From Kitasatospora sp. MAP5-34 (GTDB lineage Bacteria > Actinomycetota > Actinomycetes > Streptomycetales > Streptomycetaceae), in assembly GCF_029894335.1 (NCBI RefSeq), contig NZ_JARXZC010000011.1:62001-126000 (forward strand): a stretch of DNA of 64,000 nt, in the 5' to 3' direction. Under the pieces are notes generated by a model. That model was not told where the DNA came from, ran no database searches, and saw only the letters and a program-made list of their open reading frames with translations. The translations under genes and the position numbers were made by a program. This document shows, in pieces, positions 1-7,976 of this stretch (its first letter is position 1; each line of letters starts with the position of its first letter).

Positions 1-1
1 G

Positions 2-502
2 GAACAGCTCAGCTCGCTGGGCAGCCCGGGCGTACGGGTGCCGACGCTGGCCGAAGGGCTCAAGGCGGTCGCGGCGACCCCCGCCGCCCGGCTGCTCATC
101 GATCTGGACACGCCCGGCCCGGCCGTGGCCGCCTGGCAGGCCGTCACCGATCTGGGCGCCGAGGACCGGGTGGCGTTCTGCGGCCCGATCGGCGCGCTGC
201 TCGCGGTCCGGGCGCTCGCGCCGGACGCGGAGCTGGCCCTGACCTGGAAGCTCCCGCAGCTGCCCGGCCGGGCCCTGTTGGACGACCTCCGGCCACGGTA
301 CGTGAACCCGCCGTTCGGCCTGGTCGACCAGGCGTTCACCGCCGCCGCCCACGACACCGGACTCGCCGTCAGCACCTGGACGGTGGACCGCCGTCGCACC
401 ATGACCCGCCTGCTCCGGGCCGGTGTCGACTCGCTGACCAGCAACCGCGTCGCGCTGCTCCGCAAGGTCCTGGACGCGCACTCCCGGGCAGAGACGCCCT
501 GA
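2..502 (+). CDS. Glycerophosphodiester phosphodiesterase, C-terminal part (5' end outside window)
   Basis: The reading frame is open from the left edge, so this is the last 166 residues of a longer protein. The visible part looks like the second half of a GDPD TIM barrel: a strand with LLIDLD, an alternating strand-helix pattern, and the ending STWTVD...LLRAGVDSLTSNR, which matches the family's usual VWTVN...GVDGIITDYP-like end. These enzymes hydrolyse glycerophosphodiesters to glycerol-3-phosphate and an alcohol. The active-site His and Glu of the N-terminal half lie outside the window, so activity cannot be judged. The stop codon overlaps the next gene by 4 bases if that gene starts at the CTG at 499. 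Confidence 0.72.
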   Translation, partial: EQLSSLGSPGVRVPTLAEGLKAVAATPAARLLIDLDTPGPAVAAWQAVTDLGAEDRVAFCGPIGALLAVRALAPDAELALTWKLPQLPGRALLDDLRPRYVNPPFGLVDQAFTAAAHDTGLAVSTWTVDRRRTMTRLLRAGVDSLTSNRVALLRKVLDAHSRAETP

Positions 503-1584
503 CCGCCGTACTGACCCGCCGGGCACTCGGCCGGGCCCTGCTGGCCCGTCAGCACCTGCTCGCCCGGACCCCGGACACCCCGGACTCCCCGGCGGCGATG
601 GTCGGGCACCTCGTCGGTTTGCAGGCCCAGGCCGTCCCCGACCCGCCGTACCTCGGGCTCTGGTCGCGCCTCGACGGCTTCCGCCCGGAGGCGCTGACCG
701 AGCTGATCGAAGGCCGCAAGGTGGTCCGGGTCGCGCTGCAACGCGGCACCATCCACCTGGTGACGGCCGAGGACTGCCGCACGCTGCGCCCACTGGTCCA
801 GCCCGTGCTGGACCGTGCGCTGCGCAGCACGTACGGCAAGCGGCTGGCCGGTCTCGACCTGGCAGAGGTGTGGGCGCGGGGCCGTGAGCTGGTCGAGCGG
901 GAGCCGCGTACCTTCCAGCAGCTCGGCGCGCTGCTCACGCCGGAGTTCCCGGGGTACGACCCGGCGGCGCTGGCGCAGGCCGTCCGGGCGGGACTGGCGC
1001 TGGTGCAGGTCCCGCCGCGCGGGCTCTGGGGGCGCAGCGGTCCCGCCGCCCACACCACCGCCGAGCACTGGCTCGGGCAGCCGCTCGACCCGGCGCCGTC
1101 GCTGGACGCGATGGTGCTGCGCTATCTGGCGGCGTTCGGCCCGGCCACCGCCGCCGACGTCCAGAAGTGGTGCGGCCTGACCGGGTTCGGCCCGGTCCTC
1201 GCCCGGCTGGCGCCGGAACTGGTGCTCTTCCGCGACGAGCAGGGCCGGACGCTGTACGACCTCCCGGCGGCGCCGCGCCCGGACGAGGACACGCCCGCGC
1301 CCGTCCGGCTGCTCGCGCCCTTCGACAACCTGCTGCTCTCGCACGCCGACCGCACGCGCGTCCTGCCGGAGGAGTACCGGCCGCGCGTGATGACGCAGAA
1401 CGGGATCGTGCTGGGCGCACTGCTGCTGGACGGACTGGTGGCCGGTTCCTGGCGGATCGAGGGCGGCACTCTGCGGGTCCGCCCGTTCCGGCCGCTGTTG
1501 CGGGCGGAGGCGGCGGCCGCCGAGGCGGAGGGTGCGCGGCTGCTCGAATTCACGGGTGGCGAGCGGGTGGTGGTGGGCGGCTGA
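499..1584 (+). CDS. AlkZ-like winged-helix DNA glycosylase (HTH_42 family)
   Basis: This is a winged-helix DNA-binding protein of the AlkZ/YcaQ family (PF06224). Those proteins unhook alkylated bases and interstrand crosslinks in DNA. Near the N-terminus LQAQ gives the Q-x-Q motif described as catalytic in AlkZ (Q42 and Q44 from the start used here), and MVGHLVGLQAQ is typical family sequence. The first ATG is at 598, but the conserved N-terminal helix (LTRRALGRALLARQ) lies upstream of it. No ATG, GTG or TTG occurs in frame between that helix and the upstream gene. A CTG at 499 forms a CTGA overlap with the preceding stop and gives 361 residues, the usual family length; an ATG start would give 328 residues and lose the helix. 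Function is strongly suggested by the motif; the start is uncertain. Confidence 0.7.
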   Translation: MTAVLTRRALGRALLARQHLLARTPDTPDSPAAMVGHLVGLQAQAVPDPPYLGLWSRLDGFRPEALTELIEGRKVVRVALQRGTIHLVTAEDCRTLRPLVQPVLDRALRSTYGKRLAGLDLAEVWARGRELVEREPRTFQQLGALLTPEFPGYDPAALAQAVRAGLALVQVPPRGLWGRSGPAAHTTAEHWLGQPLDPAPSLDAMVLRYLAAFGPATAADVQKWCGLTGFGPVLARLAPELVLFRDEQGRTLYDLPAAPRPDEDTPAPVRLLAPFDNLLLSHADRTRVLPEEYRPRVMTQNGIVLGALLLDGLVAGSWRIEGGTLRVRPFRPLLRAEAAAAEAEGARLLEFTGGERVVVGG

Positions 1585-1605
1585 AGTCCTACCGGTCCGG
1601 GACGG

Positions 1606-2505
1606 TCAGGCGGGCGCGTAGCCCTGGTCGTGCGCCCAGTGCCTGGCGAGGGCGGTGAAGGCGCGGGCGGCGCTGCTTCGGTAGGCGGCGTCCCGGCGCA
1701 GCAGGGTGACGGTGCGTGAGGGCAGCGCGGGGTCGACGGGGACCGGGCGCAGGTGGGGCTGTTCGCGGGTGATGGCGTGCGGCAGCACGGTGGCGAGGCC
1801 GGTTCTTCGGACGATCTCGACGAGTGCGTTGATGGAGTTGGCCTCGATGCAGATCCGGGGCCGGACCCGGTGGTCGGCGAGGTACTGGTCGATGTGCCGA
1901 CGGGTGGCGAAGTCCTGGCTGAGCAAGGCCAGTTGGTGGTTCTCCAGCTCGCGTACCGGCATGGGGTCGCAGCGGTCAGCGAGGGGGTGGCCGGCCGCGA
2001 CGACCAGGCTGAGGGTCTCGGTGAACAGGGCGGTGCCGCTGATGCCCGGCAGGAGTGCGCCGCTGAAGGCGATGCCGAGGTCCGTCTCGTCGGCGGCGAG
2101 CTGGGACTCGATGCGGTCCTGGGTCAGCTCGCGGATGTCCAGGGTGATTCCGGGGTGCTGGGCGTGGAACTCCGCGACGAGCGGCCCGATCAGGTAGGCG
2201 GTGAAGGTCGGGGTCATCGCCAGGCGCAGGGCGCCCTGTGAGAGGTCCTGGACGTCCTGGACCGCGCGTTCGGCCGCCGCCAGCTCCTGCAGGGCCTGGC
2301 GCGCGTAGCGGGTGTACGCCTCGCCCGCGTCGGTCAGGCGCACGGTGCGTCCGGAACGGTCGAGGAGCTGGACCTGCAGCGACCGCTCGAGCTGCTTGAT
2401 CTGCTGCGACAGGGTCGGCTGCGAGACGTGCAGGGCCTCGGCGGCGCGGGTGAAGTTGGCGTGCTCGGCCACAGCGAGGAGGTACCGGAGGTGGCGCAGT
2501 TCCAT
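1606..2505 (-). CDS. cynR: LysR-family regulator, CynR-like activator of cyanate genes
   Basis: This 299-residue LysR-type regulator has an N-terminal winged HTH (MELRHLRYLLAVAE, then ANFTRAAEALHVSQPTLSQQ) and a C-terminal periplasmic-binding-type effector domain (about residues 90-290). I start it at MELRHLRYL, the usual LysR start; an in-frame codon 24 bases upstream exists but adds an atypical leader. It is transcribed away from a carbonic anhydrase and cyanase pair, the same arrangement as the enterobacterial cyn operon, where CynR activates transcription in response to cyanate. The assignment rests on family plus neighbourhood. The shared spacer carries a candidate LysR operator (ATC-N9-GAT) and CTATAG sequences. 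Confidence 0.8.
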   Translation of the reverse strand: MELRHLRYLLAVAEHANFTRAAEALHVSQPTLSQQIKQLERSLQVQLLDRSGRTVRLTDAGEAYTRYARQALQELAAAERAVQDVQDLSQGALRLAMTPTFTAYLIGPLVAEFHAQHPGITLDIRELTQDRIESQLAADETDLGIAFSGALLPGISGTALFTETLSLVVAAGHPLADRCDPMPVRELENHQLALLSQDFATRRHIDQYLADHRVRPRICIEANSINALVEIVRRTGLATVLPHAITREQPHLRPVPVDPALPSRTVTLLRRDAAYRSSAARAFTALARHWAHDQGYAPA

Positions 2506-2528
2506 GGAGTCAACTATAGCCACAACCA

Positions 2529-2543
2529 ATCGCCTCTATTGAT
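2529..2543. promoter_or_regulatory. Candidate LysR (CynR) operator, ATC-N9-GAT
   Basis: The divergent cynR-cynT spacer is unusually AT-rich for this genome. It contains ATC-N9-GAT, which is the T-N11-A dyad typical of LysR-type regulator sites. CTATAG lies on each side (2514-2519 and 2559-2564). A possible cynT promoter is TTGATC (2539-2544) with TATAGG (2560-2565), a short 15-base spacer. The placement fits a LysR activator, but binding is inferred. Confidence 0.45.
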
Positions 2544-2666
2544 CTTGTGTCTTGGACACTATAGGTCCAGGTCATGCATCGTTGGACTCGTCGGAACAAG
2601 CAGCCGATCGTCGAGGAAATCGTCGAAGCGTCGAAGCGTCGAAGAAGTCGAAGAAGGAGTGACCCT

Positions 2667-3281
2667 ATGAACGAGATCGCGGCGGGCTTCCAGCGGTTCA
2701 GCCGGGACGTGTTCCCGACCCAGGCGGCCCTCTTCAAGAAGCTCGCGACCACCCATCAGCCGACCGCCCTGTTCATCGGCTGCTCGGATGCCAGGGTCGT
2801 GCCGGAGCTGATCACCCAGACCGATCCGGGCGAGCTGTTCGTCATCCGTACGGCGGGGAACCTGGTGCCGCCGCACGGGCAGGGCGCCGACGGCGTCGCG
2901 GCCAGCATCGAGTACGCGGTCAGCGTCCTCGGGGTGGCGGACGTGATCGTCTGCGGGCATTCCGCCTGTGGCGCGATGACCGCCCTCGCCTCCGGCAGCG
3001 ACCTGACCGGCCTGCCCGCCGTGGCCGGGTGGCTGCACCACGCCGACGCCTCGAAGGCCCGCACCGACGCCGGGGAACACCTGGCCGGCCCGGACCGGGT
3101 CGCCGCCCTGGTGCGGGACAACGTCCTCGCCCAGCTGGCGAACCTGAAGACCCACCCGTCCGTGGCCAAGGCCCTCGTCCAGCAGAAGCTGACCCTGCAC
3201 GGCTGGGTCTACGACATCGGGACGGGCTCCGCCGAGATGCTCGACGTCGACAGCGGTCGGTTCGTCGCCCTGACGAGCTGA
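2667..3281 (+). CDS. cynT: Beta-class carbonic anhydrase of the cyanate cluster
   Basis: This 204-residue beta-carbonic anhydrase interconverts carbon dioxide and bicarbonate. The zinc and active-site residues are visible: GCSDARV gives Cys39, Asp41 and Arg43, and CGHSACGA gives His98 and Cys101. The start at 2667 has an AAGGAG site nine bases upstream; the frame is open further upstream but that stretch is a low-complexity run of GTCGAAG. In cyanate clusters this enzyme returns the carbon dioxide made by cyanase to bicarbonate, which cyanase consumes as co-substrate and which would otherwise be lost by diffusion. It lies 43 bases before the cyanase gene, so the two are probably cotranscribed. 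Confidence 0.9.
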   Translation: MNEIAAGFQRFSRDVFPTQAALFKKLATTHQPTALFIGCSDARVVPELITQTDPGELFVIRTAGNLVPPHGQGADGVAASIEYAVSVLGVADVIVCGHSACGAMTALASGSDLTGLPAVAGWLHHADASKARTDAGEHLAGPDRVAALVRDNVLAQLANLKTHPSVAKALVQQKLTLHGWVYDIGTGSAEMLDVDSGRFVALTS

Positions 3282-3324
3282 CCACCCTCCTCACACCCCT
3301 CTCCTCACTCTGAAAGGCCTCACC

Positions 3325-3795
3325 ATGGTGCACGCCCAGTTCGACCCGACCGCCCGCCAGCAGCTCGCCCTCCAGGTCGTCGACGCCAAGACGCGCAAGG
3401 ACCTCACCTGGCAGCAGCTGGCCGACACCACCGGCCTGTCCGTCGCCTTCGTCACCGCCGCTCTGCTCGGCCAGCACCCCCTCCCGAAGGAGGCGGCCGA
3501 GGCCGTCACCGAGCTGCTGGGCCTGGACGAGGACGCCGCGCTGCTGCTCCAGACCATCCCGCTGCGCGGCAGCATCCCGGGCGGCATCCCCACCGACCCG
3601 ACCATCTACCGCTTCTACGAGATGCTCCAGGTCTACGGCACCACCCTCAAGGCCCTGGTTCATGAGCAGCTCGGCGACGGCATCATCAGCGCCATCAACT
3701 TCAAGCTGGACGTGAAGACGGTCGAGGACCCCGACGGCGGCCACCGCGCGGTGATCACCCTCGACGGCAAGTACCTCCCCACCAAGCCGTTCTGA
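3325..3795 (+). CDS. cynS: Cyanase (cyanate hydratase)
   Basis: Cyanase converts cyanate and bicarbonate to carbamate, which breaks down to ammonia and carbon dioxide. The protein has 156 residues, the family's standard length, and the three catalytic residues fall at the same numbers as in the Escherichia coli enzyme: Arg96 and Glu99 in YRFYEML, and Ser122 in IISAINFK. The C-terminus ([11 protein letters not shown]) is the conserved family end. A helical N-terminal domain of HTH fold (residues 1-80) precedes the catalytic part; in characterised homologues it does not bind DNA. The enzyme works as a decamer in the cytoplasm. A strong hairpin follows the stop. Confidence 0.96.
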   Translation: MVHAQFDPTARQQLALQVVDAKTRKDLTWQQLADTTGLSVAFVTAALLGQHPLPKEAAEAVTELLGLDEDAALLLQTIPLRGSIPGGIPTDPTIYRFYEMLQVYGTTLKALVHEQLGDGIISAINFKLDVKTVEDPDGGHRAVITLDGKYLPTKPF

Positions 3796-3809
3796 CCCTC
3801 CCGTAGCGA

Positions 3810-3839
3810 GCCGGGGGGAGCCTTCCGGCTTCCCCCGGC
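3810..3839 (+). terminator. Hairpin terminator after cynS
   Basis: A 13-base-pair stem with one G-U pair and a TTCC loop starts 14 bases after the cynS stop and is followed by CTCTTCCTCTT. It would end the cynTS transcript and separate it from the deaminase relic. Confidence 0.7.
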
Positions 3840-3863
3840 CTCTTCCTCTTGGGGCACCGCATC

Positions 3864-4010
3864 ATGGACTTCGTACAGCGCACCATCGACCTCGCCCGCA
3901 AGAACGTCGAGGAGGGCGCGTCCGTTCGCCACCGTCATCGTCAGGGACGGCCGGATCCTCGCCGAGAGAGCACAGACCCCCTCCAAGGCCGACCGGCAAC
4001 TGGTGGGCGG
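3864..4010 (+). pseudogene. Nucleoside (guanine/cytidine-type) deaminase relic, frameshifted and truncated
   Basis: The start MDFVQRTIDLARKNVEEG is the usual N-terminus of actinobacterial nucleoside deaminases. At about 3915-3920 the frame breaks: the expected continuation RPFATVIVRDGRILAE is present but in another frame, as if two bases were lost from the codons between EEG and RPF. After ILAE the similarity stops, so the zinc-binding HAE and PCxxC motifs are absent and the protein cannot be functional. The following sequence to 4240 shows no further family resemblance. The relic lies directly downstream of cynS and suggests that a deaminase gene was once part of the cyanate operon and has decayed. 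Confidence 0.68.
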
Positions 4011-4241
4011 CGTCACGACGCTCCCCCAGCCTTCGGCCGGGAGGTGCCCGCAGGGCCGAGTCTGGACGGCTTCTCCTCAGTTGCCGCAGCGCTGCTGCTA
4101 CGCCCTCGTCGGCACCGCCCAGACTCGGCCCGACCCAGACACCTGCCGCCGGCGCGGCGGGCGCTCCTTCACCCACCCACCCACCATTTGCCGGTCGGTC
4201 TGACTCCCGTGGCGGACCGTCGCTGCCTGGCACGCGGCGGT
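4011..4241. other. Non-coding decay region between deaminase relic and monooxygenase gene
   Basis: No gene with credible codon pattern or family resemblance is visible. The stretch 4019-4048 holds an imperfect inverted repeat (CTCCCCCAGCCTTCGGCCGGGAGG) of the kind scattered between genes in streptomycetes. Confidence 0.4.
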
Positions 4242-4541
4242 TCAGGGGAGCTTGACGGCCAGGATCTCGGTGGTGCGCATGTCGGGGTCGGCGGCGAGCA
4301 TGGTGGGTGCGATCTGCCCCAGGGCGGCGGCGATCGGCCCGTTGAGGTGCGCGGAGCGGCCCTCTTCGTCCTCGAAGGTGTCGAAGACCCCAAACACGGT
4401 CGGGCTTTCCTTGAAGGCGAACCAGGTGACGGTGAGCTCTTCCGCGCGGGCCAGCTCCAGGGCCCCCTGCAGCAGGGCCTCCACCTGGTCGGCGTACTCG
4501 GACTTGGCCTCGATGCGGACCAGCAGGCCGATCTTCGACAT
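4242..4541 (-). CDS. Antibiotic biosynthesis monooxygenase (ABM) domain protein
   Basis: This 99-residue protein has the single ABM ferredoxin-like fold: GLLVRIEAKSEYADQVEALL at the start, a central TWFAFKES, then VFDTFEDEEGRSAHLNG. ABM proteins are cofactor-free monooxygenases or quinol-modifying enzymes acting on reactive aromatic or dicarbonyl compounds. I use the second Met (MSKIG) because GGAG lies six bases upstream of it, inside the longer frame. It is divergent from a GlxA-type regulator whose N-terminal domain often senses small metabolites, so the two may form a sensor-enzyme pair; that link is inference. Confidence 0.75.
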   Translation of the reverse strand: MSKIGLLVRIEAKSEYADQVEALLQGALELARAEELTVTWFAFKESPTVFGVFDTFEDEEGRSAHLNGPIAAALGQIAPTMLAADPDMRTTEILAVKLP

Positions 4542-4677
4542 GTTGCGCTCCATCTTCAGGGGTTCTTGGTCTTGTTGGTGTTCGTGCCGGCCGCGTGCTG
4601 CCGGCCATCACGAAGTTACGGGGTGAGCACCGGGCCGGCGCAGTGGCGTATCCGGCGCGTCCGATACCGTTTCCGCC

Positions 4678-5637
4678 ATGCGTATAGCAGTGCTCGTCCT
4701 TGACGGTGTCTTCGATTCGGGGCTGGCCGCAGTCCTGGACGTTCTGCAGTGTGCCAACGAGCTGCGCGGGCGCATGCCCCAGCCGCCGCCCGCCTGGCAG
4801 GTCAGCACGATCGGCTTCACCGACACGGTGCGCACCGGCGCGGGACACCTGGTCAGTGCGGATCCGGTGGACGGGGCTGCGGACTGTGACCTGCTGCTCG
4901 TCCCCGCTGTCGCCGAACGGCAGCCCGAGGAGCTGGTGCGATGGGTGTCCGGGCCCGCCGCAGCCCCTGCGCGCCAGCTGCTCGCCGAGGCCCGCACGCG
5001 TCGTACACCTGTCGCGTCCGCGTGCGCGGGCACGTTCCTGCTCGCGGAGGCGGGCATCCTGGACGGCCTTCGGGCCACCACCACCTGGTGGCTCGCCCCG
5101 CTGTTCCGCAGCCGGTACCCGCAGGTGACTCTGGACCAGAGCCGCATGGTCACCAGCTGCGACGACGTCACGACCGCCGGCGCCGCCTTCGGTCACGTCG
5201 ACCTCGCCCTGACCATCGTCCGACGACGCAGCCCCGCCCTGAGCGACCTGGTCGCCAACTACCTCGTGATCGACGAGCGCCCCTCCCAGGCCGCCCACAC
5301 CATGACCGCCACGCTCGCCGAGAGCGACCCCACCATCGCCGCGTTCGAACGGTGGGCCCGTGACCACCTCCACGAACCCCTGAGCGTCAAGGACGCGGCC
5401 CGGGCCGTCGGCGTGAGCGAACGAACCCTGCAACGCACCACCCAGGCCGTCCTGGGGACCTCACCCGTCCGCTTCGTCCAAGATCTGCGCATCGAGCAGG
5501 CCACCCACCTGCTGCGCTCCACCACCCAGTCGATCGAGGCGATAGCCCGACGCGTCGGCTACGAGAACGCCAACACCCTGCGCGTCCTGCTGCGCGAACG
5601 CACCGGCCATACCGCCGGCCAGCACCGCCGTACCTGA
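4678..5637 (+). CDS. GlxA-family AraC-type transcriptional regulator
   Basis: This 319-residue protein combines an N-terminal DJ-1/PfpI-like domain (about 1-170: IAVLVLDGVFDSGLAAVLDV, nucleophile-elbow region SACAGTFLLAEAG) with a C-terminal AraC double HTH (about 215-310: SVKDAARAVGVSERTLQR and SIEAIARRVGYENANTLR). The Cys in the elbow is kept, but in GlxA regulators this domain is thought to bind ligands rather than catalyse. It is divergent from the ABM gene with 136 bases between starts, so that gene is the natural candidate target. Confidence 0.85.
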   Translation: MRIAVLVLDGVFDSGLAAVLDVLQCANELRGRMPQPPPAWQVSTIGFTDTVRTGAGHLVSADPVDGAADCDLLLVPAVAERQPEELVRWVSGPAAAPARQLLAEARTRRTPVASACAGTFLLAEAGILDGLRATTTWWLAPLFRSRYPQVTLDQSRMVTSCDDVTTAGAAFGHVDLALTIVRRRSPALSDLVANYLVIDERPSQAAHTMTATLAESDPTIAAFERWARDHLHEPLSVKDAARAVGVSERTLQRTTQAVLGTSPVRFVQDLRIEQATHLLRSTTQSIEAIARRVGYENANTLRVLLRERTGHTAGQHRRT

Positions 5638-5693
5638 CGCCGCCGCACCTGGCACCGCGTACGTCGACGCGCCGCCGTGTGACAAAAGGGACA

Positions 5694-5705
5694 TATCGTC
5701 AGATA
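5694..5705. promoter_or_regulatory. TATC-N4-GATA dyad upstream of the AI-2E transporter
   Basis: A small perfect dyad (TATC GTCA GATA) lies in an AT-richer patch 50-61 bases before the start of the membrane transporter gene. Its position would suit an operator or a -10 region. There is no independent support. Confidence 0.3.
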
Positions 5706-5754
5706 GTGTGCTGAGATGGCGCCGTGGACCTGAGCAGGCAGGGCGGAGGCGGCG

Positions 5755-6867
5755 ATGTCGGAGGAGTCCACGCACCAGGGCACGACGGACGACCGGCCGG
5801 GGGACCGCCGTAGGCCGCACCAGTACCTGCCGCCCGCCGTGCGGGCTGCTGCCGCGTGGTCCGTCGCCGTGATCATCTTCATCTCGGTCGCCGCGCTGGT
5901 CGTCTACGCGTTCGTCGCGCTGCGGGCCGCGACCATCCCGATGATCCTGGCGATGCTCGGTACGGCGCTGCTGCACCCGGTGATGCCGTGGCTGGTCCGC
6001 CGTGGACTGCGGCGCGGGCTTGCGGCCGGGTTGACCTGTGCGGTGCTGGTCGCGGTGGTGTGCGGGGTGCTGGCCGTGCTCACCAACTCGCTGGTGCACA
6101 GTGCTCCGCAGATCGCCAACTCGCTGAAGGAGGCGGGCAATCGGCTCGCCGACTGGCTGGGCCCGACCGGCGGCAAGCTGCGGCAGGCGCTCACCGATGC
6201 GGCCGGCTCCGGCAGCTCGGCGGGTGGCTCACTGACCAACTCGCTGGCCAGCGGCGTGCTCTCCGGCCTCGGCATCGCCACTCAGCTGATCACCGGTGGT
6301 GTCCTCGCCCTCGCCCTGGTCTTCTTCTTTCTGCGTGACGGCCACCGCAGCGGCGCCCTCGTCCACTCGATGCTGCCCGCCGAGCGGGCCGAGATCGTCA
6401 TCGCCTGCGGGCATCGGGCGTTCTCCGCGATGGCCGGATTCATGCGCGGCACCACGTTGATCGCACTGATCGACGCCACCGTCATCACCATCGGCCTGGT
6501 GATCCTCGGCGTACCGGGCGCGGCCGGTCTGGGCGCGCTGGTGTTCCTGGGCGCCTTCATCCCGTTCATCGGCGCGTTCCTGTCCGGCACGGTCGCGGTG
6601 CTGGTCGCGCTCGCGGACCGGGGGCTCGGCACCGCGCTCTGGACGCTCGGCGTGGTGCTGGCCGTGCAGATGGTCGAGGGAAACGTCCTGCAGCCCGTGA
6701 TCCAGAGCCGTACGGTCGAACTCCACCCGGCCACCATCATGTTCGCCGTCGTCGCGGGGGCCGGGGTCGCGGGCATCCTCGGCGCCCTGCTCGCCGTACC
6801 GCTCTGCGCAGCAGGACTCGGCATCGTCTCGGTGCTGCGCGGCACTGCGGGGGAGAGCGTCCGCTGA
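5755..6867 (+). CDS. AI-2E family membrane transporter
   Basis: This 370-residue polytopic protein belongs to the AI-2E exporter family (PF01594). It has about eight hydrophobic segments, including VAVIIFISVAALVVYAFVAL near the N-terminus, LALALVFFFLRDGHR in the middle (the FFLRD signature) and the conserved VEGNVLQPVIQSRTVELHP near the C-terminus. Family members export small molecules or act as cation:proton antiporters; the substrate here cannot be told. GGAGG lies just upstream of the ATG. No partner gene is coupled to it. Confidence 0.85.
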   Translation: MSEESTHQGTTDDRPGDRRRPHQYLPPAVRAAAAWSVAVIIFISVAALVVYAFVALRAATIPMILAMLGTALLHPVMPWLVRRGLRRGLAAGLTCAVLVAVVCGVLAVLTNSLVHSAPQIANSLKEAGNRLADWLGPTGGKLRQALTDAAGSGSSAGGSLTNSLASGVLSGLGIATQLITGGVLALALVFFFLRDGHRSGALVHSMLPAERAEIVIACGHRAFSAMAGFMRGTTLIALIDATVITIGLVILGVPGAAGLGALVFLGAFIPFIGAFLSGTVAVLVALADRGLGTALWTLGVVLAVQMVEGNVLQPVIQSRTVELHPATIMFAVVAGAGVAGILGALLAVPLCAAGLGIVSVLRGTAGESVR

Positions 6868-6917
6868 CGGAATCGGTGCAGGGCCCCGACGAGCGTCCGA
6901 GATGAGGAGAGGCAGCT

Positions 6918-7208
6918 GTGGAGTTCTTGGTGGACATGGTGACGAGCGTTCCGGAGGGCACGTCCGAGCAGGCCGTCGCGGAGATCCGTGGCCGGGAGGC
7001 GGCGCGGTCGCGCGAGTTGGCCGCCCAGGGGAGCCTGCTGCGCTTGTGGCGGCCACCCCTGGCGCCCGGTGAGTGGCGCACGTGGGGGCTGTTCCACGCG
7101 GAGGACGCCGAGCAGTTGGAGCAGGTACTCGCGTCGATGCCGTTGAGGGTGTGGCGACACGACACGGTGACTCCGCTGTCCCCGCACCCGAACGACCCGG
7201 GCCGGTAG
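6918..7208 (+). CDS. Muconolactone isomerase-like small protein
   Basis: This 96-residue protein starts with GTG, with a purine-rich GAGGAGAG nine bases upstream. The pattern MEFLVDMVTSVPEGTSEQ...EIRGREAARSRELAAQG, then LLRLWRPP and WGLFHAEDAEQLEQVLASMP, matches the muconolactone delta-isomerase (MIase) family, a ferredoxin-like fold near the normal 90-95 residue length. In beta-ketoadipate pathways CatC isomerises muconolactone, but no catechol pathway genes are nearby. A general YCII/MIase-like role is equally possible. Confidence 0.65.
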   Translation: MEFLVDMVTSVPEGTSEQAVAEIRGREAARSRELAAQGSLLRLWRPPLAPGEWRTWGLFHAEDAEQLEQVLASMPLRVWRHDTVTPLSPHPNDPGR

Positions 7209-7290
7209 AGCGCCCCGGACTCCAGGCGAAGAGGAGCACCCCGACGCACGGCACGACGGACAGCGAAGCAACCCTGCGGGACGTGCCGTT

Positions 7291-7794
7291 CTACCGGTGC
7301 GGCAGCCGCCAGCCGGGGCGGACGAAGTGGCAGGTGTAACCGGCGGGGTAGCGCTCGAGGTAGTCCTGGTGCTCGGGTTCGGCCTCCCAGAAGGGCCCGG
7401 CGGGGGCCACCTCGGTGACGACCTTTCCGGGCCACAGGCCGGAGGCGTCGACGTCGGCGATCGTGTCCTCGGCGATCCGCCGCTGCTCGTCGTCCTGGTA
7501 GAAGATCGCCGACCGGTAGCTGGAGCCGATGTCGTTGCCCTGGCGATTCGCGGTGCTGGGGTCGTGGATCTGGAAGAAGAACTCGAGGATGGTGCGGAAG
7601 TCGGTGACGGCGGGATCGAAGGTGATCTCGATCGACTCGGCGTGGCTGCCGTGGTTGCGGTACGTGGCGTTGGGCACGTCTCCGCCGCTATAGCCGACCC
7701 GCGTCCCGGTCACCCCGGGCTGCCTGCGGACAAGGGCCTGCATGCCCCAGAAGCACCCGCCTGCCAGGACGGCCTGCTGCGTCTGCGCGGTCAC
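7291..7794 (-). CDS. msrA: Peptide-methionine (S)-S-oxide reductase
   Basis: MsrA reduces methionine-S-sulfoxide in proteins and free methionine. The catalytic motif GCFWGM places the nucleophilic Cys at residue 14, and the family regions RVGYSGG and YRSAIFY are intact. A C-terminal GYTCHF (Cys155) can serve as the resolving Cys. I start at the GTG at 7794, which has a perfect AAGGAGG five bases upstream; the longer frame adds 19 residues without a ribosome site. The protein is 167 residues, normal for bacterial MsrA. It is a single-gene unit facing the MIase-like gene. Confidence 0.93.
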   Translation of the reverse strand: MTAQTQQAVLAGGCFWGMQALVRRQPGVTGTRVGYSGGDVPNATYRNHGSHAESIEITFDPAVTDFRTILEFFFQIHDPSTANRQGNDIGSSYRSAIFYQDDEQRRIAEDTIADVDASGLWPGKVVTEVAPAGPFWEAEPEHQDYLERYPAGYTCHFVRPGWRLPHR

Positions 7795-7976
7795 TGGATC
7801 CTCCTTGTGATGGTGTCGGCTACTCGCAACACGGACTTCCCCGGCGATCATTCCCCACGTACCGGAATGCTCCGCGTTCAGGGCGGCCGTCGGCGTGACG
7901 CACCCAGCGAGCTACCGGCCGGTATCCTCGGTGCTCCTGGCACGGTCGGAAGCAGAGATTGGGTGCGGCAGCAGAC

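Noticed and set aside
2612..2658. GTCGAAG repeats before cynT
   Set aside because: Short, imperfect low-complexity repeats that run into the ribosome site; no clear operator symmetry.
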